Assembly: GCA_937960895.1 (NCBI GenBank)
Contig: CALCJD010000013.1
Span: forward strand, 1 to 64,000
Direction of reading: 5' to 3'
Source of the DNA: an uncultured Spartobacteria bacterium
Lineage (GTDB): Bacteria; Verrucomicrobiota; Verrucomicrobiia; Chthoniobacterales; Terrimicrobiaceae
DNA: 64,000 nt
In this document: one piece after another, positions 35,187 to 43,731 of the stretch
Layout of the letters: each line of letters begins with the position of its first letter
Position numbering within the stretch: the stretch's first letter is position 1
Notes under the pieces: generated by a model
Told to the model about the DNA's origin: nothing
What the model saw: the letters and a program-made list of their open reading frames with translations, nothing else
The model's database searches: none
Translations under genes and position numbers: made by a program

Positions 35187-35786
35187 ATGGAAACCATACT
35201 CGAATCCCAAGTCATCATCGACGATCAGGATCTAATGCAGGAGCTCCTGCGTCGGAACCCCGATGCCCTCGACCAACTTCACCAACGCTATCGCGCCATT
35301 CTCAAATCCATCATCATGCAGGTGCTGCATGATGACGCCGAGGCGGACGATGTCCTTCAGGAGGTCTTCCTCCAAGTCTGGGACCGCGCCGACAGTTATT
35401 CGCCCCGCAAGGGCAAACTGGTCAGCTGGCTCTGCACCCTCGCCCGCCGCCGGGCCATTGACCGTCTGCGTCAGCACAGCGCCTATCGCCGCGCCACGGA
35501 TCGGTACGAGATTTCCTGCAACCACGCCGACAAGGCCATTGAGGAAACCCACACCGTCGAGCGCGACGCCTGCCGGGACGACCTTCGGGAGTTGCTCGAA
35601 CAGCAGATGAAGAGCCTCCCCCCCAACCAGGAACGGGTCATCCGTCTGGCGTTTTTTGAAAACCGCAGTCAGCGGGAAATTTCCGTCCTGACCAACACGC
35701 CCCTGGGAACCGTCAAGACCCGCATCGAACTTGGCATCCGCAAGCTGTCCCATGCGTTGGGCGGATTGCGGGGCAAGATTGCCTGA
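35187..35786 (+). CDS. Sigma-70-family (ECF-type) RNA polymerase sigma factor
   Basis: A 199-residue regulator. Region 2 contains LDQLHQRYRAILKSI, the acidic DDAEADDVLQEVFLQVWDRA and GKLVSWLCTLARRRAIDRLR. Region 4 contains LPPNQERVIRLAFFENRSQR and NTPLGTVKTRIELGIRKL, a typical HTH. No anti-sigma factor follows: the next gene faces it. The DDAEADDVLQEVF segment matches sigma factors that in many bacteria do pair with one, so a distant partner is likely. ATG 35187 and GTG 35160 both have partial ribosome sites; I chose the ATG. Confidence 0.9.
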   Translation: METILESQVIIDDQDLMQELLRRNPDALDQLHQRYRAILKSIIMQVLHDDAEADDVLQEVFLQVWDRADSYSPRKGKLVSWLCTLARRRAIDRLRQHSAYRRATDRYEISCNHADKAIEETHTVERDACRDDLRELLEQQMKSLPPNQERVIRLAFFENRSQREISVLTNTPLGTVKTRIELGIRKLSHALGGLRGKIA

Positions 35787-35853
35787 CGGAGTGAAAGCGG
35801 AAGGCAGGGGGCAAGGGAGATCTTTCGCGCCCCCGCACCCATGTTTGCGGGAA

Positions 35854-35875
35854 GGGACAAGCACCGGCTTGTCCC
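35854..35875. terminator. Hairpin between the convergent sigma-factor and hopene-cyclase genes
   Basis: GGGACAAG (35854-35861) pairs perfectly with CTTGTCCC (35868-35875), loop CACCGG. It sits in the 197-base gap where two genes end face to face, so a bidirectional terminator is likely. No T-run follows. Confidence 0.45.
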
Positions 35876-35983
35876 CCAATTCAGGGTCAGGCCGGAGGTT
35901 GACCCCCCGTTTCGTCCTACCTCGGCGCCAACAGCCGGCGTTTTCGCCTTCCGCCCGTCCCCTTCGCCTCCCTGGGTCGGCTT

Positions 35984-37939
35984 CTACGATGATTGGAGCA
36001 TCTTCCGGTAGGTCGCGAGGGCGAGGAGCGGGAAGTGCTGACGGTACATGTCGTATTTGAGATAAAACACGCACGGGAACCCGGTGCCGGTCGTGTAGTC
36101 CTCGGTCCAGGAACCGTCCGGGTTTTGGGTGCGGATGAGATAATCGACGCCGCGGCGGATGGATTCGCGGTGTGGGTCCCCGCAGGCGCAGATTCCCATG
36201 AGGGCCCAGGCCGTCTGGCTGGGCGTGCTGGGTCCGCGCCCCTTCAGCGCCGGGAAGTTGTAGGATTCGCAGGTTTCGCCCCAGCCGCCGTCGTCATTCT
36301 GGCAGCTTTCCAACCAGTCCCGGCCGCGGCGGATCCATTCCTGGTCCATGTTTTCGCCGATGGAAGCCAGACCGCGGAGAATCTGCCAAGTGCCGTAGAT
36401 GTAGTTGACGCCCCAGCGTCCGTACCACGAACCGTCGGCCTCCTGTGTGCGCCGGATCATGGCGATGGCGCGCCGGACGACCTGGCTCTGGCGGTCGTAG
36501 CCGATGTATCCCAGCAGTTCGAGGACGCGTCCGGTGAGATCGGAGCAGGTCGGGTCCAGGATCGCGTTGTGGTCGGCAAAAGGCACATGTTCCAGCCAGG
36601 GAGCGGTCACCCCCCGGTCGAAGGCCGCCCATCCGCCGTCCTCATCCTGGAAGGCAAGAAGCCACTTGAGGGCGCGTTCAAACTGCGCCTTGCGGGCAAA
36701 GGGATCGCGGGGTTCGACGTGCCGCAGGGCCATGAGCACCATCATGGTGTCGTCGGTGTCCGGATAATAGATGTTCTCGTGTTCGAAGGCCCAGCCGCTC
36801 GGTTCGACCCCCTTCACGCGCACCGCCCAGTCCCCGGCGAAGCGCACCTCCTTTTTTTCCAGCCACTCGGCGGCCCGGACCAGGGCGGGATGGTTTTTCA
36901 GTCCGGATTCCGCCAGGGAGATCGTCGTGATGGCCGTGTCCCAGACGGGCGACAGGCACGGTTGGATGCGGAAATCCTCGGGATCGTCGACAAAAAGTCC
37001 GGCAAAATCGCGGTCGGCCTTCTGCACCAGCGGATGATCCTCCGGGTACCCCAGCACACGCAGGGCCATCATGGCATTGAGCATGGCGGGGTAAATCGCG
37101 CTCAGGCCCTCGCTCCCCTCGCCCATGCGTTCGATCATCCAGTTTTCCGCAGCCTTGAGGGCCTTCTGGCGCAGCGGGTGCACCGGGAAGCGGTTGTAGA
37201 GTTTCAGGAGCTGGTCGCAGCGCAGGAAGAAATTCTTCCACGACCAGAAATGCGGATCCTTCTTGAGGGAGAGATCCGTGTTTTCCAGACCGGCCGGATA
37301 AAGCTCGTGGAGCTGTTTGTCGGCCGGCAGGGTGCGCACCGGTTTGTAGTGATTGAGGATGGTGAGCGGCGCGATGATCGTGCGGCTCCACGAGGACATC
37401 TCGTAGAGGTTGAAAAAGAACCAGTTCGGGAAGAGGAAAATTTCCGGCGGGATGGTCGGCAGATATTTCCAGGGAAACTGCCCCATCAACGCGAGATACA
37501 GTTTCGCGAAGGTGTTCATCTGCGGGATGCCGCCGAGACGCAAAATGTTGGCGCGGGCCTCCCGCATCCAAGGGGCATTGGGGGAATGGCCGGCCAGTTT
37601 CATGGCGAAATAGGCCTTCACCGACGCATTGATCTCGCTCGGCCCCCCGCTGAAGATGTTCCAGCCGCCATCGGCCAGTTGTCGGCGGCGGATGTGGTCC
37701 ACGCATTTGGCCTGCAGGGTTTCGTCCACCCTGCCAAGCCAGTGCATGTAAAGCACGTAGTCGGAGCAGAGCGTGCTGTCGACGAGCAGTTCGCCTTCCC
37801 AGTGGCCGTCGGGCTTCTGAAGGCGCAAAAGGTTTTCCTGTGCCCGGGTGATGGTCTCCTCAAGCGATCGGCCGGCAGGCACCCCGGAAATCGCGACGGA
37901 CTCAAAAGGAAGAACTTTGGCGGCGGCGGAATCAGGCAT
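35984..37939 (-). CDS. shc: Squalene-hopene cyclase
   Basis: Cyclises squalene to hopene, the first committed step of hopanoid membrane lipids. The 651-residue product has alternating QW motifs (QKPDGHWEG, QEADGSWYGRWG, QNDDGGWGETCE, QNPDGSWTEDYTTG). The catalytic DxDDT motif reads DTDDT near residues 394-398 (PDTDDTMMV), with Met following where the family commonly has Ala. No other hopanoid gene is adjacent. ATG 37939 is chosen over a TTG three codons upstream. Confidence 0.95.
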   Translation of the reverse strand: MPDSAAAKVLPFESVAISGVPAGRSLEETITRAQENLLRLQKPDGHWEGELLVDSTLCSDYVLYMHWLGRVDETLQAKCVDHIRRRQLADGGWNIFSGGPSEINASVKAYFAMKLAGHSPNAPWMREARANILRLGGIPQMNTFAKLYLALMGQFPWKYLPTIPPEIFLFPNWFFFNLYEMSSWSRTIIAPLTILNHYKPVRTLPADKQLHELYPAGLENTDLSLKKDPHFWSWKNFFLRCDQLLKLYNRFPVHPLRQKALKAAENWMIERMGEGSEGLSAIYPAMLNAMMALRVLGYPEDHPLVQKADRDFAGLFVDDPEDFRIQPCLSPVWDTAITTISLAESGLKNHPALVRAAEWLEKKEVRFAGDWAVRVKGVEPSGWAFEHENIYYPDTDDTMMVLMALRHVEPRDPFARKAQFERALKWLLAFQDEDGGWAAFDRGVTAPWLEHVPFADHNAILDPTCSDLTGRVLELLGYIGYDRQSQVVRRAIAMIRRTQEADGSWYGRWGVNYIYGTWQILRGLASIGENMDQEWIRRGRDWLESCQNDDGGWGETCESYNFPALKGRGPSTPSQTAWALMGICACGDPHRESIRRGVDYLIRTQNPDGSWTEDYTTGTGFPCVFYLKYDMYRQHFPLLALATYRKMLQSS

Positions 37940-38025
37940 CGATAGCAAAAAATCCCCGCAAGAGTAGGGCTCACACCCCTGCTCTCAAGAAAGAAGTGCA
38001 GGGAAGGAGGAAAAGGGGCGTCACA

Positions 38026-38535
38026 TTATCGCCCGTGACACACACGCATTCGACCGATGGTCCGTTCGCCGGACGGTTCGGCCATGCCCGGCGCGGGGTC
38101 GCCGGAAGGATGGTTATGCGAAATGATGATGCGATTGTATGCCTTCCCGGTGCGTTCGCGAAGACGGGCAAGCGCGCCCAAAATGCTCTTGGGGTCCGCG
38201 ACGCTCTCGGCAAGAGGACCAACCGTCAAAATCTGACTCGTCGCGACATTGTTGTTCCCGTCGAGAATCAGAACTTTCAGGCTCTCGAAGTAGGGCGAGC
38301 GAATCGGACGCATGGGAGCAAGCACGTCCTCGGGGCCATTGATCTTCGTGCCCGTGACATCCCATGCGGGGATCCGTCTGGAAACCAAGTCAGCCAAAAT
38401 ACTCGAAGCACGGCCCTTGGAATTGATCCCCCGGGCAAGGGCTTCCCAATCACCCTGCAGGCCGGCGACAAGATCCGGGCTTAGTCTTGGAGTATGTACG
38501 GTCTGACCGGCATCCGCCTGAAGTAAAGCGGCACG
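38026..38535 (-). pseudogene. RadC/JAB-domain fragment of a decayed mobile element
   Basis: This frame is open from a stop at 38536-38538 down to 38026 and has no normal start codon, only internal TTGs. It reads ...INSKGRASSILADLVSRR... and then a RadC-like JAB/MPN core: VLILDGNNNVATSQILTVG and IIISHNHPSGDPAP with the zinc-binding HxH...D beginning. The fold is cut off right after the metal motif; the last about 20 residues do not fit. It overlaps the end of the next, DdrB-like frame. This suggests one ancestral polyprotein split by a frameshift. Confidence 0.65.
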
Positions 38536-40010
38536 CTATCCGGATCGAGCGACAGCTTGGCCAAGAGCTTCTTCTCCTTTCGGGAAAAGCTCCTCTTGGA
38601 CGTACCCTCCGAAGAGTTCCCCTTGAGTAGGATATTCTCCAGAAGGGGCCAGTCTTCCACCGGCGTTACGTGATAAGGTCCGTAGTATTCGCTCACGTCC
38701 TTCTGGGATCCGCTCCGGCGGAGTTCCCGTATTCTCAAGTACGAGTCAACTTCCTCCGGCGTCAACGGCTTTTCTGGTCCCCCTGATGCCGGAGAACAAA
38801 ATCCCGCCCTCCTGCCCGGAAAACGCTTCATCCCGGCGATCTTTTCGCGGGCCAGCCCGAACTTCCCCGCGTTCTCCTCGAGCTTCTGGCGATACGTCTG
38901 GATGGAAGGAACCCCCCGATCATAGGCAGGACGCAACCCCATGAGCCGGCCATTGCCACTTTCAGCCACGCCATCGGTCGGGCCAACAATCGGCGCGCCA
39001 CCGCCCACGTTTTCCGCGATGCTCAGGCGGTCGAAATTCGCATTGCGTGCGATGTCCTCAACCTGGAGTTGGCTGCCGGCCGTGCTGCGGTCACGCGGCT
39101 GGAGTTCCTTGGGATACCGCGGATTCACGGCGCCGTTTTCCTCGTTGAAAATGGACAGGTTATTCAATTCCGCAACCGCCCAAACAAATTCAATGGCATC
39201 GTTGTTGTCCGTGTAGGCAACGCCCCGGTCGCCTAGTTCAGCGAACAAGCCCGGCTGGATGGACACATTGCTTCCAGAGTCAAATACGCCTTCCTGATTT
39301 CCCGCCACCGGAATAGCGGGAGCGTTTCCACCGGTTTTTGTGGGGTCAGAAGCAGGAACACTTCCCACATGTCCCGAATCTCGTGTCTCCACCACATCTC
39401 CGGGTCGATAAGCCTCACCGCTCGGTCGAAGTCCTCCATCATTCAGTCCTCCATCATTCTCTACAAACCGGCCTTCCTCACTTTCGGAAACCACTTTTTT
39501 CACCCCAAGATCCGAAAGCCGTCGGACAATCAGGGCATCAGGGAGCCTTTCCCAAAGCCGGGTAACTTCCTCACGGGAAAGAACATCGGTGGCGGCCCGG
39601 TGAATGACCTCCTCCCGCATCGTCGCCTGCACAAGGCGGGCCGGGTTCTTCGTCCCGACAAGCTGCCGGCTCACCCGATTCAGGTCGATTTCGAGGGTTT
39701 TGGTTTCCGGGTTGTAGGCCAATCCCCCACCGCGGGAAAGCGTCGTCAGCTTGAACCCGCCAGGGAACATCATGCCGTAGGCGTCCAATTGGTCCGCCAC
39801 GGCGTCCACAATGCCCTGCATCCGCGCCCGGCGGTCGGGCATGGAGATAAGCCCATCCGGATCTTTCCGCCGGCAGAGGGTTTTGGGCCGGCGGAGGATG
39901 AAAATCAGGTCGAGAATGACCGGACCGGTGAACGGTTCAGCCGGCGCGTGGGATTTCGAGGGTGAAGGAGATTTTTGCGCCCGGCGCGACTTCCGGAAAG
40001 TTGGGCACAT
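38481..40010 (-). CDS. DdrB-like ParB-superfamily polyvalent protein, probably a mobile-element remnant
   Basis: A frame of about 509 residues, start uncertain (an internal ATG lies at 39842). The central part, residues 300-390, reads ELQPRDRSTAGSQLQVEDIA, GAPIVGPTDGVAESGNGRLM and the following RPAYDRGVPSIQTYRQKLEE. This is the DdrB-like ParB-superfamily domain found inside the giant polyvalent proteins of phages and conjugative elements. The rest is unrecognised, with a possible peptidase-like stretch before it (RLVQATMREEVIHRAATDVL). Base composition looks less GC-rich than in the neighbours. It lies directly downstream of tRNA-Gln. Confidence 0.6.
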   Translation of the reverse strand: MCPTFRKSRRAQKSPSPSKSHAPAEPFTGPVILDLIFILRRPKTLCRRKDPDGLISMPDRRARMQGIVDAVADQLDAYGMMFPGGFKLTTLSRGGGLAYNPETKTLEIDLNRVSRQLVGTKNPARLVQATMREEVIHRAATDVLSREEVTRLWERLPDALIVRRLSDLGVKKVVSESEEGRFVENDGGLNDGGLRPSGEAYRPGDVVETRDSGHVGSVPASDPTKTGGNAPAIPVAGNQEGVFDSGSNVSIQPGLFAELGDRGVAYTDNNDAIEFVWAVAELNNLSIFNEENGAVNPRYPKELQPRDRSTAGSQLQVEDIARNANFDRLSIAENVGGGAPIVGPTDGVAESGNGRLMGLRPAYDRGVPSIQTYRQKLEENAGKFGLAREKIAGMKRFPGRRAGFCSPASGGPEKPLTPEEVDSYLRIRELRRSGSQKDVSEYYGPYHVTPVEDWPLLENILLKGNSSEGTSKRSFSRKEKKLLAKLSLDPDSVPLYFRRMPVRPYILQD

Positions 40011-40046
40011 TTTGGGGCACAGCCCCCGGGAAGCCGCTCAAATGTT

Positions 40047-40120
40047 TGGCTACCCGACATGGATTCGAACCATGAATAAAGGCTCCAAAGGCCTCTGTGT
40101 TACCGTTACACCATCGGGTA
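40047..40120 (-). tRNA. tRNA-Gln (anticodon TTG)
   Basis: On the minus strand the 5' acceptor arm TACCCGA pairs with TCGGGTA near the 3' end. The anticodon stem-loop GAGGC-CTTTGGA-GCCTT gives anticodon TTG (reads CAA). The T-loop TTCGAAT is flanked by ATGG/CCAT. The discriminator G is followed by an encoded CCA at 40047-40049. The length is 74 bases. Its 3' end faces the mobile-element remnant. Confidence 0.97.
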
Positions 40121-40226
40121 GTGGAGCGCCTAAATATCTCCATCCTGCACGAATTTCGCAACCGAAAATGCGCGCTATTGCGAAGATCGCCGCATTGTGC
40201 TGGAAATTCCCCTCCGCCGTCCTTGC

Positions 40227-41477
40227 ATGAGCAACAAAATCCGCAACCGCTTTCTCGCCCTGGTCCTCCTTCTCGCCTTCCTGGGAGTGGGTGTGCTTTT
40301 TTACGTGAACTGGGTGGTGCAAAAGCCGTTTGCCATCATCCTGTTCCTCACCGACAACCTGAACACCTCCTCGCTGACGGCCGCCCGCATTTACAAGGGA
40401 GGTGCGGATCACCGCCTGAACCTGGAGTCCCTCGGTCAACTGGGCCTCATCACCACCCAGGCGGCCGATTTTGCGGTCAGCGACCCCGCCGCGGCGGTGA
40501 CGGCCATCGCCACGGGGCAGAAGGTCAACAACCGTTCCGTCGGCGTGGATTCCGCCGGCAATCCCCTGAAGACGCTGATCGACCTCGCCCGGGAGCGGGG
40601 GCGTCTGGTCGGACTGGTGACCGACGGCGCCGTTTCCGACCCCACTCCGGCGGCATTTTTCGCCAAGTCCAGCGATCCCCTGGACGCGGCGGCCATTGTG
40701 GCGCAGCTCGCGGATGAACCGGTGCTGGATGTGATCCTCGGCGGCGGCGAGGCCGAATTTCTTCCCGAACACAAGGACGGACACCGCAAGGACGGGCGCG
40801 ATCTCATGCTGGAGATGCGGCGCAAGGGATACGACATCGCCCGGAACAGCTCCGAGCTGGAAAATACCCCCGTCTGGCGGGCGCCGAAGCTTCTCGGCAT
40901 TTTTGCACCCGGGCCCCTCGCCTTCGTCGATGAAATCCGGGCGGCCGGTTCCGAGCCCTCCCTCGCCGACATGGTGAAGCAGGCCATCCAACTGTTGCAG
41001 TTCAACCGCAAGGGCTACCTCCTGATTGTCGATGCCGGGCTGGTCGGCAGGGCGGCCGCCAACAATGAAGGCGAGCGCATGCTGCGTCAGATCGTGGCCC
41101 TCGATGACGCCGTGGCCGCGGCGCGGGCCTACGCCGGGGAAAACTCCCTGATCATCGTGGCCGGCAAGCAAAGCGTCGGCGGTCTGACCCTCAACGGTTA
41201 TCCGTTCCGCAATGACAAGGGCATCGCCGTGACCGGCATCAATCCGCAGGGCGTGCCGTCGCTTACCTGGTCCACAGGCCCGGGTTCCCGTCCCTCCGCC
41301 AGCCCCGAACCGGACACCCCGCCCCCGGCCCCCACGGAACCCTCCGCCTTTGCGACTCCCACCGCCGTCGGCGTGGCCGAGGACGGCATCGTGGTCAGTT
41401 CCGGACCCGGTGCGGAAAAACTCGGCGGGTTCAAGGACAACACGGATATCTTCAGGACGATCGCGGAGGAACTCTGA
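40227..41477 (+). CDS. Alkaline-phosphatase-superfamily protein without catalytic residues (pseudoenzyme)
   Basis: A 416-residue protein with an N-terminal membrane anchor (RFLALVLLLAFLGVGVLFYV) and the overall layout of PhoA-type alkaline phosphatases. Landmarks are FLTDNLNTSSL, VSDPAAAVTAIATGQKVNNR, VTDGAVSDPTPAAFFA, LLIVDAGLVGRAAANNEG and LIIVAGKQSVGGLTLNG. In active enzymes these same places read DG(M/V)G, TDSAA..TA, VTTARVTHATPAAF, EGGRIDHAAH and TADHSHGG. The serine nucleophile, the zinc ligands and the DH pair are all replaced. A structural or binding role is therefore more likely than phosphatase activity. A proline/alanine-rich linker appears near residue 350-380. Confidence 0.85.
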   Translation: MSNKIRNRFLALVLLLAFLGVGVLFYVNWVVQKPFAIILFLTDNLNTSSLTAARIYKGGADHRLNLESLGQLGLITTQAADFAVSDPAAAVTAIATGQKVNNRSVGVDSAGNPLKTLIDLARERGRLVGLVTDGAVSDPTPAAFFAKSSDPLDAAAIVAQLADEPVLDVILGGGEAEFLPEHKDGHRKDGRDLMLEMRRKGYDIARNSSELENTPVWRAPKLLGIFAPGPLAFVDEIRAAGSEPSLADMVKQAIQLLQFNRKGYLLIVDAGLVGRAAANNEGERMLRQIVALDDAVAAARAYAGENSLIIVAGKQSVGGLTLNGYPFRNDKGIAVTGINPQGVPSLTWSTGPGSRPSASPEPDTPPPAPTEPSAFATPTAVGVAEDGIVVSSGPGAEKLGGFKDNTDIFRTIAEEL

Positions 41478-41589
41478 GCGCGTTCGCGCCCGAACGTGTA
41501 ACGCAGAAGGGGAAAGCGCGTTGGGGGCACGATCTCATGTGTCCGGGAAGATCCGCCTGAAGGCGGCATTTCAACGGCCTTCAATGAAA

Positions 41590-41613
41590 ATCGGCGCCCG
41601 GTGAGGCGCCGAT
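41590..41613. terminator. Hairpin between the phosphatase-like and oxidoreductase genes
   Basis: ATCGGCGCC (41590-41598) pairs with GGCGCCGAT (41605-41613) around the loop CGGTGA. AAA precedes it and a short T/C stretch follows. It lies between convergent genes, so it probably works in both directions. Confidence 0.5.
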
Positions 41614-41640
41614 TCCCATTTCCGATTTGATGCGGAACTT

Positions 41641-41692
41641 CGAACTTCCTTCAACGTGGAGCGTTCAAAGTTGAACGTTCGGCGTTGGGCGC
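41641..41692. repeat. AACGTT/GTTCAA-rich repeat, copy A
   Basis: The stretch contains TTCAACGT, GCGTTCAAAGTTGAACGTTC and GGCGTTGGGCGC within about 50 bases. It consists of degenerate heptamers of the kind (G/C)AACGTT. The reverse complement starts GCGCCCAACGCCGAACGTTC, like copy B at 44531. It sits just downstream of the oxidoreductase gene. Confidence 0.55.
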
Positions 41693-41705
41693 GGCAACGC
41701 GGCGC

Positions 41706-42815
41706 CTAGAGCCGTCCCTTGATCAATCCCAATGGCAGCGGTTCAGGCTGCGGGGGCCGGGATTCGATGGTGACATACTGCCTGAGTTTGGAGGATTTTT
41801 CGAAGGCGTGCATGACCTCGAGCGCATGGTAGGCCAGTGCCCCGCTGGTGCGGTGGGTCCGCCTGCCGCCGCTGAGAATGGCATAGGCCATGTCCGCGGC
41901 TCCGATGCTGCGGCTGTTCTCGCTGTAGGGAAAAGCCAGCGCCTGCGAGTGCCACTCCCCGGATCCCGGAGTCCAGAGTTCCACCGGTCCGCCGAAGGTG
42001 TTCGGATCGGGCACCTTCAGGGAACCTTCACTGCCGTAAAGTTCGATGGGGCTGTGACCATGACGGTGCACGTCAAACGAGATCGTGACAGTGACCACCG
42101 CTCCGGAGTGAAAGACCAGCGTGCCGGAATTGTGGGTCGGAACGGACACCGGCAGCATTTTGCCGAAATGTTCCTTGCAAGTGGCGATGCGTTCCTCAAA
42201 GGCCCGGGTGGTCACCGCGCAGACCTCCTTCACCGGTCCCAGCAGATGGACCAGGGCGGTGATGTAATACGGCCCCATGTCGAACATCGGACCGCCGCCC
42301 ACCTCGTAGAAGAAGGCGGGATTGGGGTGCCACGATTCGGGTCCGCGCGACATCATGAACGCCGTGCCGCTGAAAACCTGACCGATCCAGCCGTCGTCGA
42401 CCAGTTTGCGGGAAGTTTGCAGTCCGGCCCCGAGGAAGGTGTCCGGCGCGCAGCCCACGAGAAGGTTCTTTTCCGCGGCCAGATCGAGGACCTTTTTGGC
42501 GTCCTCGAGGTGCACCGCAAGGGGTTTTTCGCAATGCACGTGCTTGCCGGCTTTGAGGGCGGCCAGGCTGACCTCGGCATGGACGGCGGGAATGGTGAGA
42601 TTGATGACAAGGTCGACGTCGGGATTGGCCAGCAGTTCGTCGACGGACTGGGCCCGGCAGTCGTTTTCCTTCGCCTTGGCCCGGGCCACCTCGGGGTTGA
42701 GATCGGCGCAGGAGACGACTTCGAGAACCTCGAACATCCGGGCGCCGTTGAAATACGCTTGGGAGATGTTGCCGCAGCCGATGATGCCGACGCGGACTTT
42801 GGATGGAGTGGACAT
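41706..42815 (-). CDS. Gfo/Idh/MocA-family oxidoreductase
   Basis: A 369-residue NAD(P)-dependent sugar dehydrogenase-like protein. It has the Rossmann start VRVGIIGCGNISQAYFNGA, the EKP motif VHCEKPLAVHLEDAKKVL and a C-terminal alpha/beta domain with GGGPMFDMGPYYITALVHLLG carrying the conserved D...H-type residues. It is transcribed together with the sugar epimerase gene (14 bases apart), so the pair probably acts on the same sugar or inositol derivative. The divergent AraC regulator likely controls them. Specificity cannot be read. Confidence 0.92.
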   Translation of the reverse strand: MSTPSKVRVGIIGCGNISQAYFNGARMFEVLEVVSCADLNPEVARAKAKENDCRAQSVDELLANPDVDLVINLTIPAVHAEVSLAALKAGKHVHCEKPLAVHLEDAKKVLDLAAEKNLLVGCAPDTFLGAGLQTSRKLVDDGWIGQVFSGTAFMMSRGPESWHPNPAFFYEVGGGPMFDMGPYYITALVHLLGPVKEVCAVTTRAFEERIATCKEHFGKMLPVSVPTHNSGTLVFHSGAVVTVTISFDVHRHGHSPIELYGSEGSLKVPDPNTFGGPVELWTPGSGEWHSQALAFPYSENSRSIGAADMAYAILSGGRRTHRTSGALAYHALEVMHAFEKSSKLRQYVTIESRPPQPEPLPLGLIKGRL

Positions 42816-42828
42816 GATGGGGTTGGCT

Positions 42829-43644
42829 TTATTTGAGCCCGCGGGCAATGCCGTTGCGGGTGAGATACTGATAACTTTCCTGCACCGCCTGGAGCATGTC
42901 GCCGGGGTAACTGTCGAGTTCCACCACGATGTATTTGGCAAAGGTGGCGGCTTTCGAGGCGGCCGGGAGGTCAACCTGACCGGTTCCGGCCGGCAGGAAC
43001 GGAGAAGAGTTGCTGACCATCACCTTGCCGCTTTCCGTCTCGGCTTCGACAAAGGTGTCGGTGGCATTGACCATACCGTCCTTGAAATGCAGCGCCTTGC
43101 CGCGGGGACCGATTTCCTGGAGGAAGGACACCGGATCGCGCCCGGCCCTGGCCACCCAGAAGATGTCGGCTTCCCAAAGGACGGTGTCCGGGGTGCGTTC
43201 GAGGAAAAGGCGATATCCCGGGGTGCCGTCCACGTCGAGGAGGTCCCAGTCGTGGTTGTGGTAGCCGATCTGCAGGCCGTGCGGAGCGGCGTTGGCGGCG
43301 GCTTCGCAATACAGCTCGGCCGTGGCCTTGATGGCATCGGCGGAGGCAAAGTTTTCCTTAAACTTCGGCGGGCAGCCGGTGATGATGGCCTCGTGCCCGA
43401 GCATGAGGGCCTCCTCGATCACGCGGTTTTTGTCGTTCCCGACCGGCAGCGCGCCGTGACAGGTGGGTGCCTTGAGGCCGAGTTCCTTGAAGAGCTTCGC
43501 GGCCTTTTCCGCGGAATATCCGGGGTAACCGGCCGGTTCCACGCAGCCAAATCCCATGGCGGCAATGGCACGGATGGTGCCCTCGTAGTCGGCGGCCGCC
43601 TGGTCGCGGACGCTGTAAAGCTGAACGGAGATTTCAGGTATCAT
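42829..43644 (-). CDS. Sugar phosphate isomerase/epimerase (xylose-isomerase-like TIM barrel)
   Basis: A 271-residue AP-endonuclease-2-type TIM-barrel protein. Motifs are ISVQLYSVRDQAAADYEGTI at the N-terminus, IGYHNHDWDLLDVDGTPGYR, WEADIFWVARAGRDPVSFL, ALHFKDGM and YIVVELDSYPGDMLQAVQES at the end, which carry the metal-binding Glu/His set. Such proteins epimerise or isomerise keto-sugars or inositols. It is the first gene of the two-gene operon with the oxidoreductase. Confidence 0.9.
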   Translation of the reverse strand: MIPEISVQLYSVRDQAAADYEGTIRAIAAMGFGCVEPAGYPGYSAEKAAKLFKELGLKAPTCHGALPVGNDKNRVIEEALMLGHEAIITGCPPKFKENFASADAIKATAELYCEAAANAAPHGLQIGYHNHDWDLLDVDGTPGYRLFLERTPDTVLWEADIFWVARAGRDPVSFLQEIGPRGKALHFKDGMVNATDTFVEAETESGKVMVSNSSPFLPAGTGQVDLPAASKAATFAKYIVVELDSYPGDMLQAVQESYQYLTRNGIARGLK

Positions 43645-43731
43645 AGGGAGAGAGTTGATGAAAAACAGGGAAAGCTTGCGTGGAGATCCCCATCATACCA
43701 AAACATTGCCGGACCGAAATTGACAAAAACT

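Noticed and set aside
42406..43731. N-terminal extension of the AraC regulator by about 440 codons
   Set aside because: It would run through the opposite oxidoreductase and epimerase genes. The real start ATG 43732 lies in their divergent spacer.
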